Part shown: positions 32,507 to 41,331 of the stretch, one piece after another
Numbering within the stretch: position 1 is the first letter of the stretch
Layout of the letters: the number at the start of each line of letters is the position of its first letter
Source: Dehalococcoidia bacterium
GTDB taxonomy: Bacteria; Chloroflexota; Dehalococcoidia; Tepidiformales; Tepidiformaceae
Length of the DNA stretch: 45,021 nucleotides
Reading direction: 5' to 3'
NCBI GenBank assembly: GCA_009839725.1
Contig: VXPF01000024.1
Coordinates: 49,754-94,774 of the forward strand
Program-made: the position numbers and the translations under genes
Notes under the pieces: generated by a model
Told to the model about the DNA's origin: nothing
The model's input: the letters and a program-made list of their open reading frames with translations, nothing else
Databases searched by the model: none

Positions 32507-33303
32507 GCGACCTCGAGGGCACCGCCGCCATCGTCACCGGGGCCGCACACGGCATCGGCAACGGTATCGCCCGCGTCCTCGCCGGCGAGGGCGTCGACCT
32601 GGCGCTGTGCGACATCAATCCCGCCGTTCACGAGGTCGCCGCCGAGCTCGAAGCCGGCGGCGCCAGCGTCATGGCCGCCGAGGCCGACGTGAGCGTGCCC
32701 GACGACGTCCGCCCCTTCGTGGACGCCGCCATCGAGCGCTTCGGCCGTATCCACACCATGGTCAGCAACGCGGGCATCTGGCGCGCCACCTCTCCCATCG
32801 ACCCCTGGGAGAAGTCGATCGACGACTTCGATGCGCTGATAGCGACCAACCTCAGGGGCGTCTTCCTCTGCGGTCGCGCCATCGCCCCCCACATGGTCGA
32901 GATGGGCGGCGGCAACATCGTCAACATCGCCACCGACCACATCTGCCCGCCGCCCGGCTACAACACCGGCGGCGGCACCCGCATGGACGTGTACGACGCC
33001 TCCAAGTGGGGCATCAACGGCTTCACCCAGGCCTGGTCGCGCGTGCTCGAGCCCCACGGCGTCCGCGTCAACGCCCTCTGCATGGACGCCACCGACTCGG
33101 AGATGATCCGGGGCGCCCTCGGCATGACCCCTCCCCAGGAGCTGCTCGACACCTGGATGCGTCCCGAACAGATCGCCGGTCTCCTCGTCGCCCTGCTCGA
33201 GGAGGGCCCGGAGGGGCGTACGGGGGAGAACATCGGCATCTGGCTCGACCACGAGATCGCGCTGCCGCCGCGCGTCGACCCGCTTCCCCACCGCTTCCAG
33301 TAG
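32503..33303 (+). CDS. short-chain dehydrogenase/reductase
   Basis: A 266-residue SDR. The NAD(P) motif TGAAHGIG lies near residues 13-20, DVSVPDDV near 65, SNAGIW near 89 and the catalytic pair YDASKWG near 160-164. The usual serine about 13 residues before the Tyr is not seen; the segment NIATDHICPPPGYNTGGG replaces it and is longer than normal. It may still be active using another hydroxyl, or may have changed function. GTG 32503 overlaps the selenoprotein 2 stop. Substrate unknown; association with the redox pair is positional only. Confidence 0.83.
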   Translation: MSDLEGTAAIVTGAAHGIGNGIARVLAGEGVDLALCDINPAVHEVAAELEAGGASVMAAEADVSVPDDVRPFVDAAIERFGRIHTMVSNAGIWRATSPIDPWEKSIDDFDALIATNLRGVFLCGRAIAPHMVEMGGGNIVNIATDHICPPPGYNTGGGTRMDVYDASKWGINGFTQAWSRVLEPHGVRVNALCMDATDSEMIRGALGMTPPQELLDTWMRPEQIAGLLVALLEEGPEGRTGENIGIWLDHEIALPPRVDPLPHRFQ

Positions 33304-33312
33304 GCGGGGCGG

Positions 33313-34107
33313 TTACTGGCCCGACTGCCCCTCGGCCAGCGGCTCCGCCGCCTGTGGCGCCGCTTCTGCCCGCGCCTGCCTGCGCCGCCACCAGAAGTAC
33401 AGGCCGCTCAGAATGACCCCGGCCACCCAGACGCCCGCGATGATGAGCGTGATGCGCACGTCCCGCCCCAGGCTGTCGCCGGCGACGACGCCCACGATGG
33501 TCGGCGTCAGCATCCCAAGGAAGCTGAACACGAAGAAGCGCCAGAAGCTCATCGCCGTCAGGCCCGCGAGGAAGCTGATCCAGTCGAAGTTCACGACCGG
33601 CAGCATCCGCGCCCAGAAGATCAGCCTGCCCCCCATGCGCACCGAGAGCGAGTCCATCTGCGCAGCCGCCTTGCTCCCGACGAGCCGCGGCAGGTACTTG
33701 CGGCCCAGCCTGCGCGCCACCCAGAACGCCATCGCCGAGCCCCACATCATCCCGATCATCGAGTAGACCGAGCCCAGCACCGGTCCCCACACGAGCCCCG
33801 CCGCGATGAAGATGGGCGCGTTCGGGACGGGCGCGAACAGTACCGAGAAGGCCATCACCGCCATGAAGGCGATCGGTCCCCACACCCCCCACTGCTCCAC
33901 CCAGTCCTGCAGTGGCTTTGGGTCCGGCTGCAGCGAGATGTCGAAGACGGCGGTCAGGATGAAGTAGACCGCCACCAGCGCCAGGAACGCCGCTGCGATG
34001 CCCGCGAGCACCCGGCGCTGCAGGAGCAGGGGCGTCTCCTCCCCCTCGGCCACGAAGTCGGTGATCGTAGGCCTGCGCAGCGTGCGGTCGGTCCGATCCT
34101 CAGCCAT
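33313..34107 (-). CDS. TVP38/TMEM64-family (VTT/DedA-like) membrane protein
   Basis: A 264-residue protein of the TVP38/DedA superfamily, implicated in lipid flipping and membrane homeostasis. Helices lie near residues 33-53, 75-110 and 165-225. The family core is APVPNAPIFIAAGLVWGPVLGSVYSMIGMMWGSAMAFWVARRLGR, with a reentrant loop, and ARMLPVVNFDWISFLAGLTAMSFWRFFVFSFLG, with the conserved arginine and proline. The N-terminus is cytosolic and the C-terminus is a polar Ala/Glu/Gln tail. It overlaps the hydrolase gene by 8 bases. Confidence 0.85.
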   Translation of the reverse strand: MAEDRTDRTLRRPTITDFVAEGEETPLLLQRRVLAGIAAAFLALVAVYFILTAVFDISLQPDPKPLQDWVEQWGVWGPIAFMAVMAFSVLFAPVPNAPIFIAAGLVWGPVLGSVYSMIGMMWGSAMAFWVARRLGRKYLPRLVGSKAAAQMDSLSVRMGGRLIFWARMLPVVNFDWISFLAGLTAMSFWRFFVFSFLGMLTPTIVGVVAGDSLGRDVRITLIIAGVWVAGVILSGLYFWWRRRQARAEAAPQAAEPLAEGQSGQ

Positions 34108-34975
34108 CCTGCCCTCCCGCCGCCCGCGCCAGGTGAGCCAGCAGCAGCTCGTTGACCTGTTCGGCCGCCTCCTGCTGCACGAAGTGCCCGACTCCCGGGA
34201 GATAGTGCAGGTCGAGGTGGCGCACGTAGCGCTCCGTTCCGACCGTTAGCTCCTTGCCCAGGGCCACGTCCTCCTCGCCCCAGATCATGGTTGTGGGCGC
34301 CGTCACCGTGGGGACCGGATCGGGCAGGCGACGCGGGCTCCGGAACAGCGCGCGGTACCAGTTGATGCCCCCGCTCAGACCGTGCGTCTCCCAGCTCTCC
34401 CGGTAGAAGGCCACGTCTTTGCTCCGCTCCTCGCCGGGCGGAATCCCCCGGAAGATCGCCTGCGCGAGCTGGCGGTACCGGTTCCGGGCGACGTACTGCT
34501 CCGGGAGCCAGGGCAGCTGGAAGAAGAACATGTACCAGCTCCGCCGCAACTGCTCGAAGCTCCGCAACCCCTTCACGAAGAGCGCCGGGTGCGGGATGTT
34601 CAGGATCGCGAGCGACCGCACCGACTCGGGGTGGTTCATCGCCAGTTGCCAGGCGATCGCCCCGCCCCAGTCGTGCCCCACGATGTGCGCCCCTTCCTCG
34701 CCTAGCGCCTCGATCAGTCCCAGCACGTCCCCCTGGAGCGTTCCCGTGTCGTAGGGAGGGCGCGCTTCCGTCTCGTGGTAGCCGCGCAGGTCGGGCGCGA
34801 CCACGCGGTAGTGGGGCGCGAGCGCCGGCAGCTGCTTCCGCCACGAGTACCAGAACTCCGGGAAGCCGTGCAGCAGCACGACCGGCTCGCCCTCGCCCGC
34901 CTCGACGTAGTGCATGCGAATGCCGTTCACGGGCGCGTAGCGGTGCTCGGGCTCGAACGACCCATTGGAAGGCAT
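34100..34975 (-). CDS. alpha/beta hydrolase, epoxide-hydrolase-like
   Basis: The 291-residue protein has the epoxide hydrolase/haloalkane dehalogenase pattern. The oxyanion loop HGFPEFWYSW lies at residues 36-45, the nucleophile elbow GHDWGG places Asp102 as nucleophile, and the catalytic His264 lies in LPGVGHFVQQE. An aspartate nucleophile rather than serine argues for an epoxide hydrolase or dehalogenase rather than an esterase. The cap domain has several Tyr and Trp residues near 125-200. The ATG is preceded by TAAGAT and six bases, with no SD, suggesting a leaderless transcript. Confidence 0.85.
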   Translation of the reverse strand: MPSNGSFEPEHRYAPVNGIRMHYVEAGEGEPVVLLHGFPEFWYSWRKQLPALAPHYRVVAPDLRGYHETEARPPYDTGTLQGDVLGLIEALGEEGAHIVGHDWGGAIAWQLAMNHPESVRSLAILNIPHPALFVKGLRSFEQLRRSWYMFFFQLPWLPEQYVARNRYRQLAQAIFRGIPPGEERSKDVAFYRESWETHGLSGGINWYRALFRSPRRLPDPVPTVTAPTTMIWGEEDVALGKELTVGTERYVRHLDLHYLPGVGHFVQQEAAEQVNELLLAHLARAAGGQDG

Positions 34976-34981
34976 GGTTCT

Positions 34982-34987
34982 ATCTTA
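34982..34987 (-). promoter_or_regulatory. -10-like hexamer before the 34975 gene
   Basis: TAAGAT on the minus strand is six bases before the hydrolase ATG. It has the same arrangement as the elements at 8054 and 12103 and predicts transcription from the start codon. Confidence 0.4.
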
Positions 34988-35024
34988 GGCGAGCGTCCCG
35001 AACGGGCAGGCGGGCTCCCGCCGC

Positions 35025-35900
35025 TCAGGTGAAGCTGGCCACGCGATACGCAACGAACGCCACCTTCTCGGTCGCGATGCCTACGTCGCGCACTCCAGAG
35101 TTCGCGACCAGGTACACGACCGGCGCCACGAACACGATCGAGTCGAGCCGGTCGAGCAGCCCACCGTGTCCCGGCAGCAGGCCCGACGAGTCCTTGATAT
35201 CGGCCTTGCGTTTCATCCAACTCTCCAGCAGGTCACCCGCCTGCGCGGCCACGCCCAGGGCCACCCCCAGCCCGACAATGGCGCCTGTGCCCAGTCCAAG
35301 GTCCATCCATGGCGAGAGCACGCCGACGGCCAGCACACCCCCGCACACCCCTCCGACAGCGCCTTCCCACGTCTTCCGCGGGCTGATGGCAGGCCACAGC
35401 TTGTGCCGCCCGAGCAGGGATCCGGTGAGGTAGGCGCCCGTGTCGATGGTGAATGTCGTCAGCACAGTTAGCAGCACCCAGTCGCGGCCCTGGTCGAGGT
35501 CCCGGGTCAGCACGATCGTCGAGAAGATGATGCCCGGATAGATGATCGCCCAGCCCGCCACCTTGAGCGGCTTGCGCGGTCCGAACAGGTTCGTGCGCGA
35601 GTATCCGGCGGCCAGGAAGAGCGCCGCCAGCAGCGCCCCCGCGATGAGGAACCGCTCGTCCGCGTGAACGCCCGCCACCACCACCGCCGGCGCCAGCAGC
35701 CCTGGCCCCAGTTGCACGACCTCCCGGTAGGGCCTCGTGGGCATGAGCCAGGCGTGTGCGAACTCGATCGTGCCGCCCAGTGTGATCAACCCCGCCACGA
35801 TGGCGAAGGGCCAGCCACCGGCCCAGATGACCAGCAACAGCAGGGGCACGCCCACCGCGGCCGTCGCGAGACGCAGGGCAAGGTTGCGGGGGATGCGCAC
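35025..35900 (-). CDS. cdsA: phosphatidate cytidylyltransferase
   Basis: CdsA makes CDP-diacylglycerol from phosphatidate and CTP at the membrane. The 291-residue protein has about eight hydrophobic segments. The family motif is TWEGAVGGV in SPRKTWEGAVGGVCGG, followed by the C-terminal signature DSSGLLPGHGGLLDRLDSIVF, with metal-binding aspartates. It starts at GTG and overlaps the uppS stop by one base. The order rpsB-tsf-pyrH-frr-uppS-cdsA is the classic bacterial arrangement. Confidence 0.95.
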   Translation of the reverse strand: MRIPRNLALRLATAAVGVPLLLLVIWAGGWPFAIVAGLITLGGTIEFAHAWLMPTRPYREVVQLGPGLLAPAVVVAGVHADERFLIAGALLAALFLAAGYSRTNLFGPRKPLKVAGWAIIYPGIIFSTIVLTRDLDQGRDWVLLTVLTTFTIDTGAYLTGSLLGRHKLWPAISPRKTWEGAVGGVCGGVLAVGVLSPWMDLGLGTGAIVGLGVALGVAAQAGDLLESWMKRKADIKDSSGLLPGHGGLLDRLDSIVFVAPVVYLVANSGVRDVGIATEKVAFVAYRVASFT

Positions 35901-36700
35901 TAGGCGTCCTCGAACGCGTCGAGGTCTTCGGGGAGGAGCTTGCCGAACTTGCGCTTGCGGCGGCCGTACTCGGCCAGCGCAAGGTCGACGTCCTCGCGTC
36001 CAAAGTCGGGCCAGTAGGCGGACGTGAAGTAGAGCTCCGCGTAAGCGTTCTGCCAGAGCAGGAAGTTCGAGATGCGCTGCTCGCCTGCCGTCCGGATGAC
36101 GAGATCGGGGTCTGGCAGGCCCCCCGTGAGCAGGTGTGCGGAGATCGTCTTCTCGTCGATCTCCTGCGCGGGTATGCCTTCCTCCGCGATCCGCTGCACG
36201 GCCGTCACGATCTCGTCCCGGCTCCCGTAGCTCAGGCAGATGTTCAGCATCAGCCCGTCGTTGTCGCGGGTTACCGCCACCGCCTCCTTGACTCGCACGG
36301 CCAGTGCCGCCGGGAGTTGCTCCAAATGGCCGAAGTGGCGAATGCGCACGTTGTCGCGCTGCATGTTGTCCAGCTCCCGCTGGAGGAATCGATCGATGAG
36401 CTGGAAGATGACCGAGACCTCGCTCGCCGGGCGGTTCCAGTTCTCCGTGGAGAAGGCGAACAGCGTGACGTAGCGCACGTCGTGCTCGGCGAAGCGTTCG
36501 ATCACGCGGCGGATGTTCTCCGCCCCGGCGCGATGGCCGGCGGCGCGGGGCAGGCCCCGTTCCGTGGCCCAGCGCCCGTTGCCGTCCATGATGATGGCGA
36601 TGTGGCCGGGCACGCGCCCGCCCGTCAGCGTCGAGATGCGATCGCCGCCTGGATCGGTCCGCGGTTCCGTTCCCGCGCGCTGCGCCAGCCTATAGCTCAA
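35900..36700 (-). CDS. uppS: isoprenyl transferase (undecaprenyl diphosphate synthase)
   Basis: UppS extends farnesyl diphosphate with isopentenyl units to the lipid carrier for cell-wall sugars. The 266-residue protein has the catalytic HIAIIMDGNGRWA with Asp39, the HRAGAENIRRVI helix, and LFAFSTENWNRP. The second half has DPDLVIRTAGEQRISNFLLWQNAYAELYF, the family's Arg/Ser phosphate-binding region. About 25 extra residues precede the conserved start; an internal GTG near VPGHIA could be the real start. It overlaps frr by 11 bases. Confidence 0.95.
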   Translation of the reverse strand: MSYRLAQRAGTEPRTDPGGDRISTLTGGRVPGHIAIIMDGNGRWATERGLPRAAGHRAGAENIRRVIERFAEHDVRYVTLFAFSTENWNRPASEVSVIFQLIDRFLQRELDNMQRDNVRIRHFGHLEQLPAALAVRVKEAVAVTRDNDGLMLNICLSYGSRDEIVTAVQRIAEEGIPAQEIDEKTISAHLLTGGLPDPDLVIRTAGEQRISNFLLWQNAYAELYFTSAYWPDFGREDVDLALAEYGRRKRKFGKLLPEDLDAFEDA

Positions 36701-37253
36701 GGAGCTCTTCCTCCTTGCGCTTCATCGCCTCATCGATGAGCCCCGTGTGGGTGTCCGTCAGCTTCTGCAGGTCGTTCTCGTAGTCCCGCAGATCGTCCTG
36801 GGTCATGTCGCCGCCACGCTCACCCTTGCGCAGGTCGTCGTGGGTGTGCCGCCGGACGTTGCGCACGGCCACGCGCGCGTCCTCCGCCTTCTGGTGCACG
36901 AGCCGCACGAACTCGCGGCGGCGCTCCTCGGTCAGCTGCGGGATCGGCAGGCGGATGAGCTGGCCGTCGATGTTCGGGTTCAGGCCGAGGTCGGACGTCT
37001 GGATCGCCTTCACCACCGACTGCACCGCGCCCGCGTCCCACACCTGCACGGCCAGCAGCCGCGCCTCGGGCGCGTTGATCGTGCCCAGCTGGTTGAGCGC
37101 CTGCGTCTGGCCGTAGTGCTCCACCTGCAGGCCCTCGATCAGGCTTGGGTGCGCCCGCCCGGTGCGGACGCCCGCAAGCTCGCGCTGGAACGCCTCCACG
37201 GCGCCGTCCATGCGCAGCTCCGCGTCGAGCATGATCTCGTCTGGGTCGGCCAT
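36690..37253 (-). CDS. frr: ribosome recycling factor
   Basis: RRF splits post-termination ribosomes with EF-G. The 187-residue length is normal. It has the helical start LDAELRMDGAVEAFQRELAGVRTGRAHPSLIEGL, the beta domain LNQLGTINAPEARLLAVQVWD, NPNIDGQLIRLPIPQLTEERRREFVRLV and the C-terminal helix with RNVRRHTHDDLRK. ATG 37253. It is 15 bases after pyrH and overlaps uppS downstream. Confidence 0.96.
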   Translation of the reverse strand: MADPDEIMLDAELRMDGAVEAFQRELAGVRTGRAHPSLIEGLQVEHYGQTQALNQLGTINAPEARLLAVQVWDAGAVQSVVKAIQTSDLGLNPNIDGQLIRLPIPQLTEERRREFVRLVHQKAEDARVAVRNVRRHTHDDLRKGERGGDMTQDDLRDYENDLQKLTDTHTGLIDEAMKRKEEELLEL

Positions 37254-37268
37254 GCGTCTGCTCTCGTT

Positions 37269-38015
37269 CTAGCCCGGATGGGCAGGCTCGGTGAGCGCTC
37301 CCGCGCTCACGGTCGTCCCGATGCGCTCCCCGTGGAGCGCCCGATAGATGCTGTCCGGCGCCCGCACGTCGAACACGACGATCGGCAGCTCGTGCTCCAT
37401 GCACAGGCTCAGCGCCGTGCTGTCCATCACCTGCAGCCGGCGCTGGATCGCCTCCAGATGGCTCAGCTGCTCGAACCGCCTGGCGTCTGGCGAGGTCGCG
37501 GGGTCGGCGTCGTACACGCCGTCGACCCCGTTCTTCGCCATCAGCAACGTCTCGCAGTCGACCTCGATGGCGCGCAGGGCGGCGGCCGTGTCCGTCGTCA
37601 TGAAGGGATTGCCCGTTCCGGAGGCGAAGACGACGACCCGCCCCTTCTCCAGGTGCCGGATCGCGCGCCGCCGGATGTAGGGCTCGGCGATCTGCGCCAT
37701 CGTGAGGGCGGTCTGGGTGCGCACCTCCGCACCCGCGTGCTCCAGCGCGTCCTGGAGCGCGAGCGCGTTCATCATCGTGCTGAGCATGCCGGCGTAGTCG
37801 GCCGTGGCCCGATCCATGCCTGTTTCGGCAGCAGCCTGGCCCCGCCAGAAGTTGCCGCCGCCCACCACGATGGCGACCTCGATGCCGTCGCCGGAGGCGC
37901 GCGCGATCTGGCTGGCGAGACCCTTGATGGTGTCGGGATCGATGCCAAACTCGCGGTCGCCCATTAGGGCCTCACCGCTGAGCTTCACGAGCGCGCGCCG
38001 GTGCGCGTCGGTCAC
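37269..38015 (-). CDS. pyrH: UMP kinase
   Basis: PyrH phosphorylates UMP to UDP, the hexameric bacterial amino-acid-kinase type. From GTG 38015 the protein has 248 residues, near the family norm of about 240, and begins [18 protein letters not shown], with Lys11 in the phosphate-binding segment. [52 protein letters not shown] and the uridine-site VDGVYDADP all fit. The longer reading from 38045 would add residues [10 protein letters not shown] that overlap tsf and look artefactual. Confidence 0.95.
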   Translation of the reverse strand: MTDAHRRALVKLSGEALMGDREFGIDPDTIKGLASQIARASGDGIEVAIVVGGGNFWRGQAAAETGMDRATADYAGMLSTMMNALALQDALEHAGAEVRTQTALTMAQIAEPYIRRRAIRHLEKGRVVVFASGTGNPFMTTDTAAALRAIEVDCETLLMAKNGVDGVYDADPATSPDARRFEQLSHLEAIQRRLQVMDSTALSLCMEHELPIVVFDVRAPDSIYRALHGERIGTTVSAGALTEPAHPG

Positions 38016-38028
38016 GGCTCCCCCTTCG

Positions 38029-38514
38029 CTAGGATCCCAGCTCAAAGCGTGCGAAACGCCGCACGCGGATGTTCTCCCCCGTTTTCGCGATCGAGTCCTG
38101 GACCAGCTCCGAGATCGTCTTCGATCCGTCCTTGACCCATGGCTGGCTCAGCAGCGCGACCTCGTCGTCGGCGCCTTCCAGCCCGGCGTCGCGGTCCTCC
38201 GCCGAGACCACGGCGGGATTCATCGCCGCGACCTGCATCGCGATCTCGTGCACGAGCGTGCGGAACTCATCCGTGTTCGCCACGAAATCGGTCTCGCAGT
38301 TCACCTCCACGAGCGCGCCGATGCGGCCGCCCGCGTGGATGTAGGTGTCGACAACGCCCTGTCCGGTCTCGCGCTCGGCGCGCTTGGCGGCCGCCGCCAG
38401 TCCCCGCTCACGCAGGATGGCCGCCGCCTCCTTCATGTCGCCGTTCGCCTCTTCCAGGGCGCGCTTCGCGTCCATCACCCCGGAGCCGCTTGCGTCGCGC
38501 AGCTCCTTCACCAT
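38029..38514 (-). CDS. tsf: elongation factor Ts, short form
   Basis: EF-Ts exchanges GDP on EF-Tu. The product is about 161-165 residues, shorter than the E. coli protein but like the single-core-domain EF-Ts of Thermus. It has the UBA-like N-terminus [25 protein letters not shown], the EF-Tu-binding loop [14 protein letters not shown] and the C-terminal motif [15 protein letters not shown] 38514 is used here; family members usually have about five residues before VKELR, so a rare start (ATC, or CTG inside rpsB) is possible. The rpsB stop lies 13 bases upstream. Confidence 0.93.
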   Translation of the reverse strand: MVKELRDASGSGVMDAKRALEEANGDMKEAAAILRERGLAAAAKRAERETGQGVVDTYIHAGGRIGALVEVNCETDFVANTDEFRTLVHEIAMQVAAMNPAVVSAEDRDAGLEGADDEVALLSQPWVKDGSKTISELVQDSIAKTGENIRVRRFARFELGS

Positions 38515-38527
38515 CGCCGTTGAGATG

Positions 38528-39391
38528 CTAGCCAGTGGTCTGCTCCTCTGATGCCGTTGCGGTCGCCGCTGCGACCGGTTCTTCTGCTGTTGGTGCTGCC
38601 GGGGATGCCGGTGCCTCCGGCGCCTCCCCTTCGGCGGCCGCTTCTTCGGCTGCCGCGAGCTGCGCCATCTCTTCGCTGTAGGCCTCCGCGCCGACACCCG
38701 CTTCACGGGCCGCGCGCCCTTCGATCGCGCCGTCGGCGATCTTGCCCAGGATGAGCTTGATTGCGCGGATGGCGTCGTCGTTGCTCGGGATCGGGTAGGC
38801 GATCGGGTCCGGGTCGCAGTTCGTATCGACCAGCGACACGATGGGGACCCCCAGACGCTCGCACTCGGCCACCGCGATCGCCTCCTTCATCGTATCGATG
38901 ACGAAGACGGCGCCGGGAAGCCGGTCCAGGTACTTGATGCCGCCGAAGTAGCGGTTGAGCCGCTCGATCTCGTTCGCGATGTCGAGCTGCTCTTTCTTCG
39001 CGCGCCGGGCGAACTCGCCGCGCTCCGTGCGATCCTCCAGGTCCCGCATGTGCCGGATGCGCGCCTGGATCGTGCGGAAGTTCGTGAGCGTGCCGCCAAG
39101 CCAGCGGTTGTTCACGTACGGCAGGCCGGCGCGCTGCGCCTCCTGCTCGACCGTCTCGCGGGCCTGCTTCTTGGTGCCGATGATGAGAACGTCGTTGCCG
39201 CCGGCCACCACCTCGCGGACGAAGTCGATCGCTTCGTCCAGCCGCGTGACCGTTTGCTGCAAGTCGATGATGTGGATGCCGTTGCGCTCGGTGAAGATGA
39301 AGTGCTGCATCTTCGGGTTCCACCGTCGTGTCTGGTGGCCGAAGTGAACACCGGCTTCGAGGAGCTGCTTCATCGTGACGGGCGTGACCAA
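38528..39391 (-). CDS. rpsB: 30S ribosomal protein S2, with extended C-terminal tail
   Basis: S2 binds the 30S head-body junction. The core [20 protein letters not shown] through [19 protein letters not shown] is complete. The TTG at 39391 follows AAAGGGGCGG at good distance and gives [13 protein letters not shown], matching the short leader before MKQLLEAG in other S2 proteins, so I prefer it to the in-frame ATGs further upstream (39439). The C-terminal ~50 residues are an Ala/Glu/Pro/Thr-rich low-complexity tail. TATTCT (minus, 39459-39464) is a likely -10, leaving a leader of about 65 bases with a GGCG/CGCC hairpin. Confidence 0.95.
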   Translation of the reverse strand: MVTPVTMKQLLEAGVHFGHQTRRWNPKMQHFIFTERNGIHIIDLQQTVTRLDEAIDFVREVVAGGNDVLIIGTKKQARETVEQEAQRAGLPYVNNRWLGGTLTNFRTIQARIRHMRDLEDRTERGEFARRAKKEQLDIANEIERLNRYFGGIKYLDRLPGAVFVIDTMKEAIAVAECERLGVPIVSLVDTNCDPDPIAYPIPSNDDAIRAIKLILGKIADGAIEGRAAREAGVGAEAYSEEMAQLAAAEEAAAEGEAPEAPASPAAPTAEEPVAAATATASEEQTTG

Positions 39392-39504
39392 GGTCCGCCC
39401 CTTTCTGCGCGACGCATAGATTTGGCGCATCAACGCCACGCGCCGCGCACGCCCGCTCAGAATAAGGGGGCTCCCTCACACGCGGAAGCGCGGGCAAAGA
39501 ATTA

Positions 39505-39535
39505 AGGCCGCTCTAGCCATCGCGCGGTCCGGCCT
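39505..39535. other. hairpin upstream of the small ORF
   Basis: AAGGCCG pairs with CGGCCTT across about 19 bases between rpsB and the small leader ORF. It could be a bidirectional transcription boundary or the 5' structure of the + strand transcript. The following T tract (TTTAT) is weak. Confidence 0.4.
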
Positions 39536-39568
39536 TTATCGTGAGCGACAAGGAAGGAGGTGATGCGC

Positions 39569-39628
39569 ATGGACGACCATAGTAGTAGTAGCCAACCCCA
39601 TCTAGCGCAGGAGGTGACCTCCTCCTAG
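39569..39628 (+). CDS. 19-residue leader ORF with perfect Shine-Dalgarno
   Basis: ATG 39569 is preceded by AAGGAGGTGAT, complementary to the 16S rRNA 3' end over eleven bases. It encodes MDDHSSSSQPHLAQEVTSS and then TAG, with a Ser run coded by AGT AGT AGT AGC. A second GGAGGTGA lies inside the ORF (39610-39617) next to ACCTCC (39617-39622), which could pair with either GGAGGT. A strong terminator follows 22 bases later, before birA. This looks like a regulatory leader or a microprotein, not a random ORF. No family known to me. Confidence 0.55.
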   Translation: MDDHSSSSQPHLAQEVTSS

Positions 39629-39649
39629 AACAAGCGTTGAGCTACGAAC

Positions 39650-39687
39650 GGGGCCTGCGCGGTGCGATTGCCGCCAGGCCCCTTTTT
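39650..39687 (+). terminator. intrinsic terminator before birA
   Basis: GGGGCCTG (39650-39657) pairs with CAGGCCCC (39675-39682), with an inner GCGG/CCGC pairing, and is followed by TTTTT. It is the clearest rho-independent terminator in the window. It ends the small-ORF transcript or acts as an attenuator for birA. Confidence 0.8.
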
Positions 39688-39709
39688 CATTCCCGGAATC
39701 CCACCAGCC

Positions 39710-40489
39710 ATGCCCGACTCCCCAGCTTTCGATGCCGACAGCTTCGCCGCCGCCCTTCGCACCGCCTCCCTCGGCCACGACTTCCATTACGTGCGCGAGA
39801 CGTCCTCGACCATGGACCTCGCCCGTGACGCCGCCGCGGCGGGAGTGCCCCACGGCTCCCTCATCCTCGCCGAGCAGCAGACGGCCGGTCGCGGCCGGCG
39901 CGGGCGGGGCTTCTTCAGCCCGCCCGGCGGCAGCCTCTACTTCACCCTCATCCTGCGGCCCTCGCGTGAGCAGTACGCCCGCCTGCCCCTCGCCGTCCCC
40001 CTTGCCGTCTGCCGAGCCTGCGCGCACGAGGGCGTCGACGCCCGCATCAAGTGGCCGAACGACATCTGGGTGAACGAGCGCAAGCTCTGCGGAATGCTCA
40101 TCGACGGCGAGACCGGCCCCGGCGGACTCACCGCCTATGCCGGCATCGGCATCAACGTGAACGCCGACCCCACCGCCGACCCTGCCCTGCGTGACGTCGC
40201 GACCAGCCTCTCCCTCGAGCTCGGCCGCGAGGTCCCCCGCGAAGAGCTGCTCGCCCGCATCTGCACCGAGCTCGAGGCCGCGATCGCCGCGCCCGAAGGC
40301 GAGCTCGTCGCGTCCTATCGAGCGGTGAGCCTCGTGCTCGGCCGCCGCGTCACCGTCGAGGAGTCGGAGGGCGCCTACGAGGCCCGCGCCCTCGACATCG
40401 CGCCCGATGGCGCCCTCGTCGTCGAACGCGACGGCGGCGAGCGCCTCACGGTGCTCGCCGCCGATGTGTCCGTTCGTCCCGAGGGGTAG
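39710..40489 (+). CDS. birA: biotin--[acetyl-CoA-carboxylase] ligase, non-regulatory type
   Basis: BirA activates biotin with ATP and attaches it to the carrier lysine, here probably the protein encoded at 9661. The 259-residue product lacks the N-terminal DNA-binding domain of E. coli BirA, so it should not be a repressor. It has ETSSTMDLARD near residues 26-36, the biotinyl-AMP loop GRGRRGRGFFSP near 59-70, KWPNDIWVN near 117-125 and KLCGMLIDGE just after, then the SH3-like C-terminal domain (GRRVTVEESEG). ATG 39710 is preferred over an upstream in-frame ATG at 39662, which lies inside the terminator. Confidence 0.93.
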   Translation: MPDSPAFDADSFAAALRTASLGHDFHYVRETSSTMDLARDAAAAGVPHGSLILAEQQTAGRGRRGRGFFSPPGGSLYFTLILRPSREQYARLPLAVPLAVCRACAHEGVDARIKWPNDIWVNERKLCGMLIDGETGPGGLTAYAGIGINVNADPTADPALRDVATSLSLELGREVPREELLARICTELEAAIAAPEGELVASYRAVSLVLGRRVTVEESEGAYEARALDIAPDGALVVERDGGERLTVLAADVSVRPEG

Positions 40490-40497
40490 CGACGGGG

Positions 40498-41331
40498 CTA
40501 CATGTCGTCTTCGTCGTCCCCCGACTCGATGAACATGCGGATCAGGTCCATCGGGAGCGGGAACACGATCGTCGAGTTGTTCTCCACCGAGATCTCGCCG
40601 AGCGTCTGCAGGTAGCGCAGCTGCAGCGTGATGGGCTGTGCGGCCATGACGTCCGCCGCTTCACGCAGCCGCTCGCTGGCCTGGAACTCGCCGTCGGCGG
40701 CGATGATCTTCGCCCGCCGGTCGCGCTCTGCTTCCGCCTGCGCTGCCATGGCGCGCTGCATCTGTGGCGGCAGCTCGACGTCCTTCACCTCGACCGCGCT
40801 CACCTTGATGCCCCACGGCTCGGTTTCCTCGTCGATGATCGACTGCAGCTCCTGGTTCACTTCCTCGCGCTGCGAGAGCAGGCCATCGAGGTCCGTCTGG
40901 CCCATAACCGAGCGAAGCGTTGTCTGGGAGATCTGCGAGGTCGCCCGGACGAAGTCGAGGATGCGCACGACCGCCATCGTCGGCTCGACCACGCGGAAGT
41001 AGACGACGGCGTTCACCTTCACCGTCACGTTGTCGCGCGTGATCGCTTCCTGCGAGGGCACGTCCAGCGTGATGGTGCGCAGATCGACCTTCACCATCCG
41101 GTCGATAAACGGCAGCAGCACGAAGAGGCCCGGCCCCTTCGCTCCTTGCAGGCGTCCGAGGCGGAAGATCACGCCCCGCTCGTACTCCGCCACCACCCGT
41201 ACCTGGAAGGGGAGCAGTGGAACCAGCAGGATCGCGCTCAGGCCCAGCAGGAAGACGCGAATGATGGTCGCGAGCAGGCTGCTCGGGGGCTCCTGGTCGA
41301 TCTGTTCCGGTTGTGGCAATTCCTGGGTCAT
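40498..41331 (-). CDS. slipin (stomatin/band 7, SPFH) membrane protein
   Basis: This 277-residue protein has an N-terminal membrane hairpin ([23 protein letters not shown], residues 20-43), then the SPFH domain: [42 protein letters not shown] helical oligomerisation region [24 protein letters not shown] follows. Slipins form membrane rings and partner with NfeD proteases. The NfeD gene directly upstream overlaps it by 4 bases, the usual operon. The tail ends in acidic residues GDDEDDM. Confidence 0.93.
   Translation of the reverse strand: MTQELPQPEQIDQEPPSSLLATIIRVFLLGLSAILLVPLLPFQVRVVAEYERGVIFRLGRLQGAKGPGLFVLLPFIDRMVKVDLRTITLDVPSQEAITRDNVTVKVNAVVYFRVVEPTMAVVRILDFVRATSQISQTTLRSVMGQTDLDGLLSQREEVNQELQSIIDEETEPWGIKVSAVEVKDVELPPQMQRAMAAQAEAERDRRAKIIAADGEFQASERLREAADVMAAQPITLQLRYLQTLGEISVENNSTIVFPLPMDLIRMFIESGDDEDDM

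Noticed and set aside
39582-39591. AGT trinucleotide repeat as a variable repeat locus
   Set aside because: It is only three to four units and fits the Ser codons of the small leader ORF; it is too short to call a tandem repeat.
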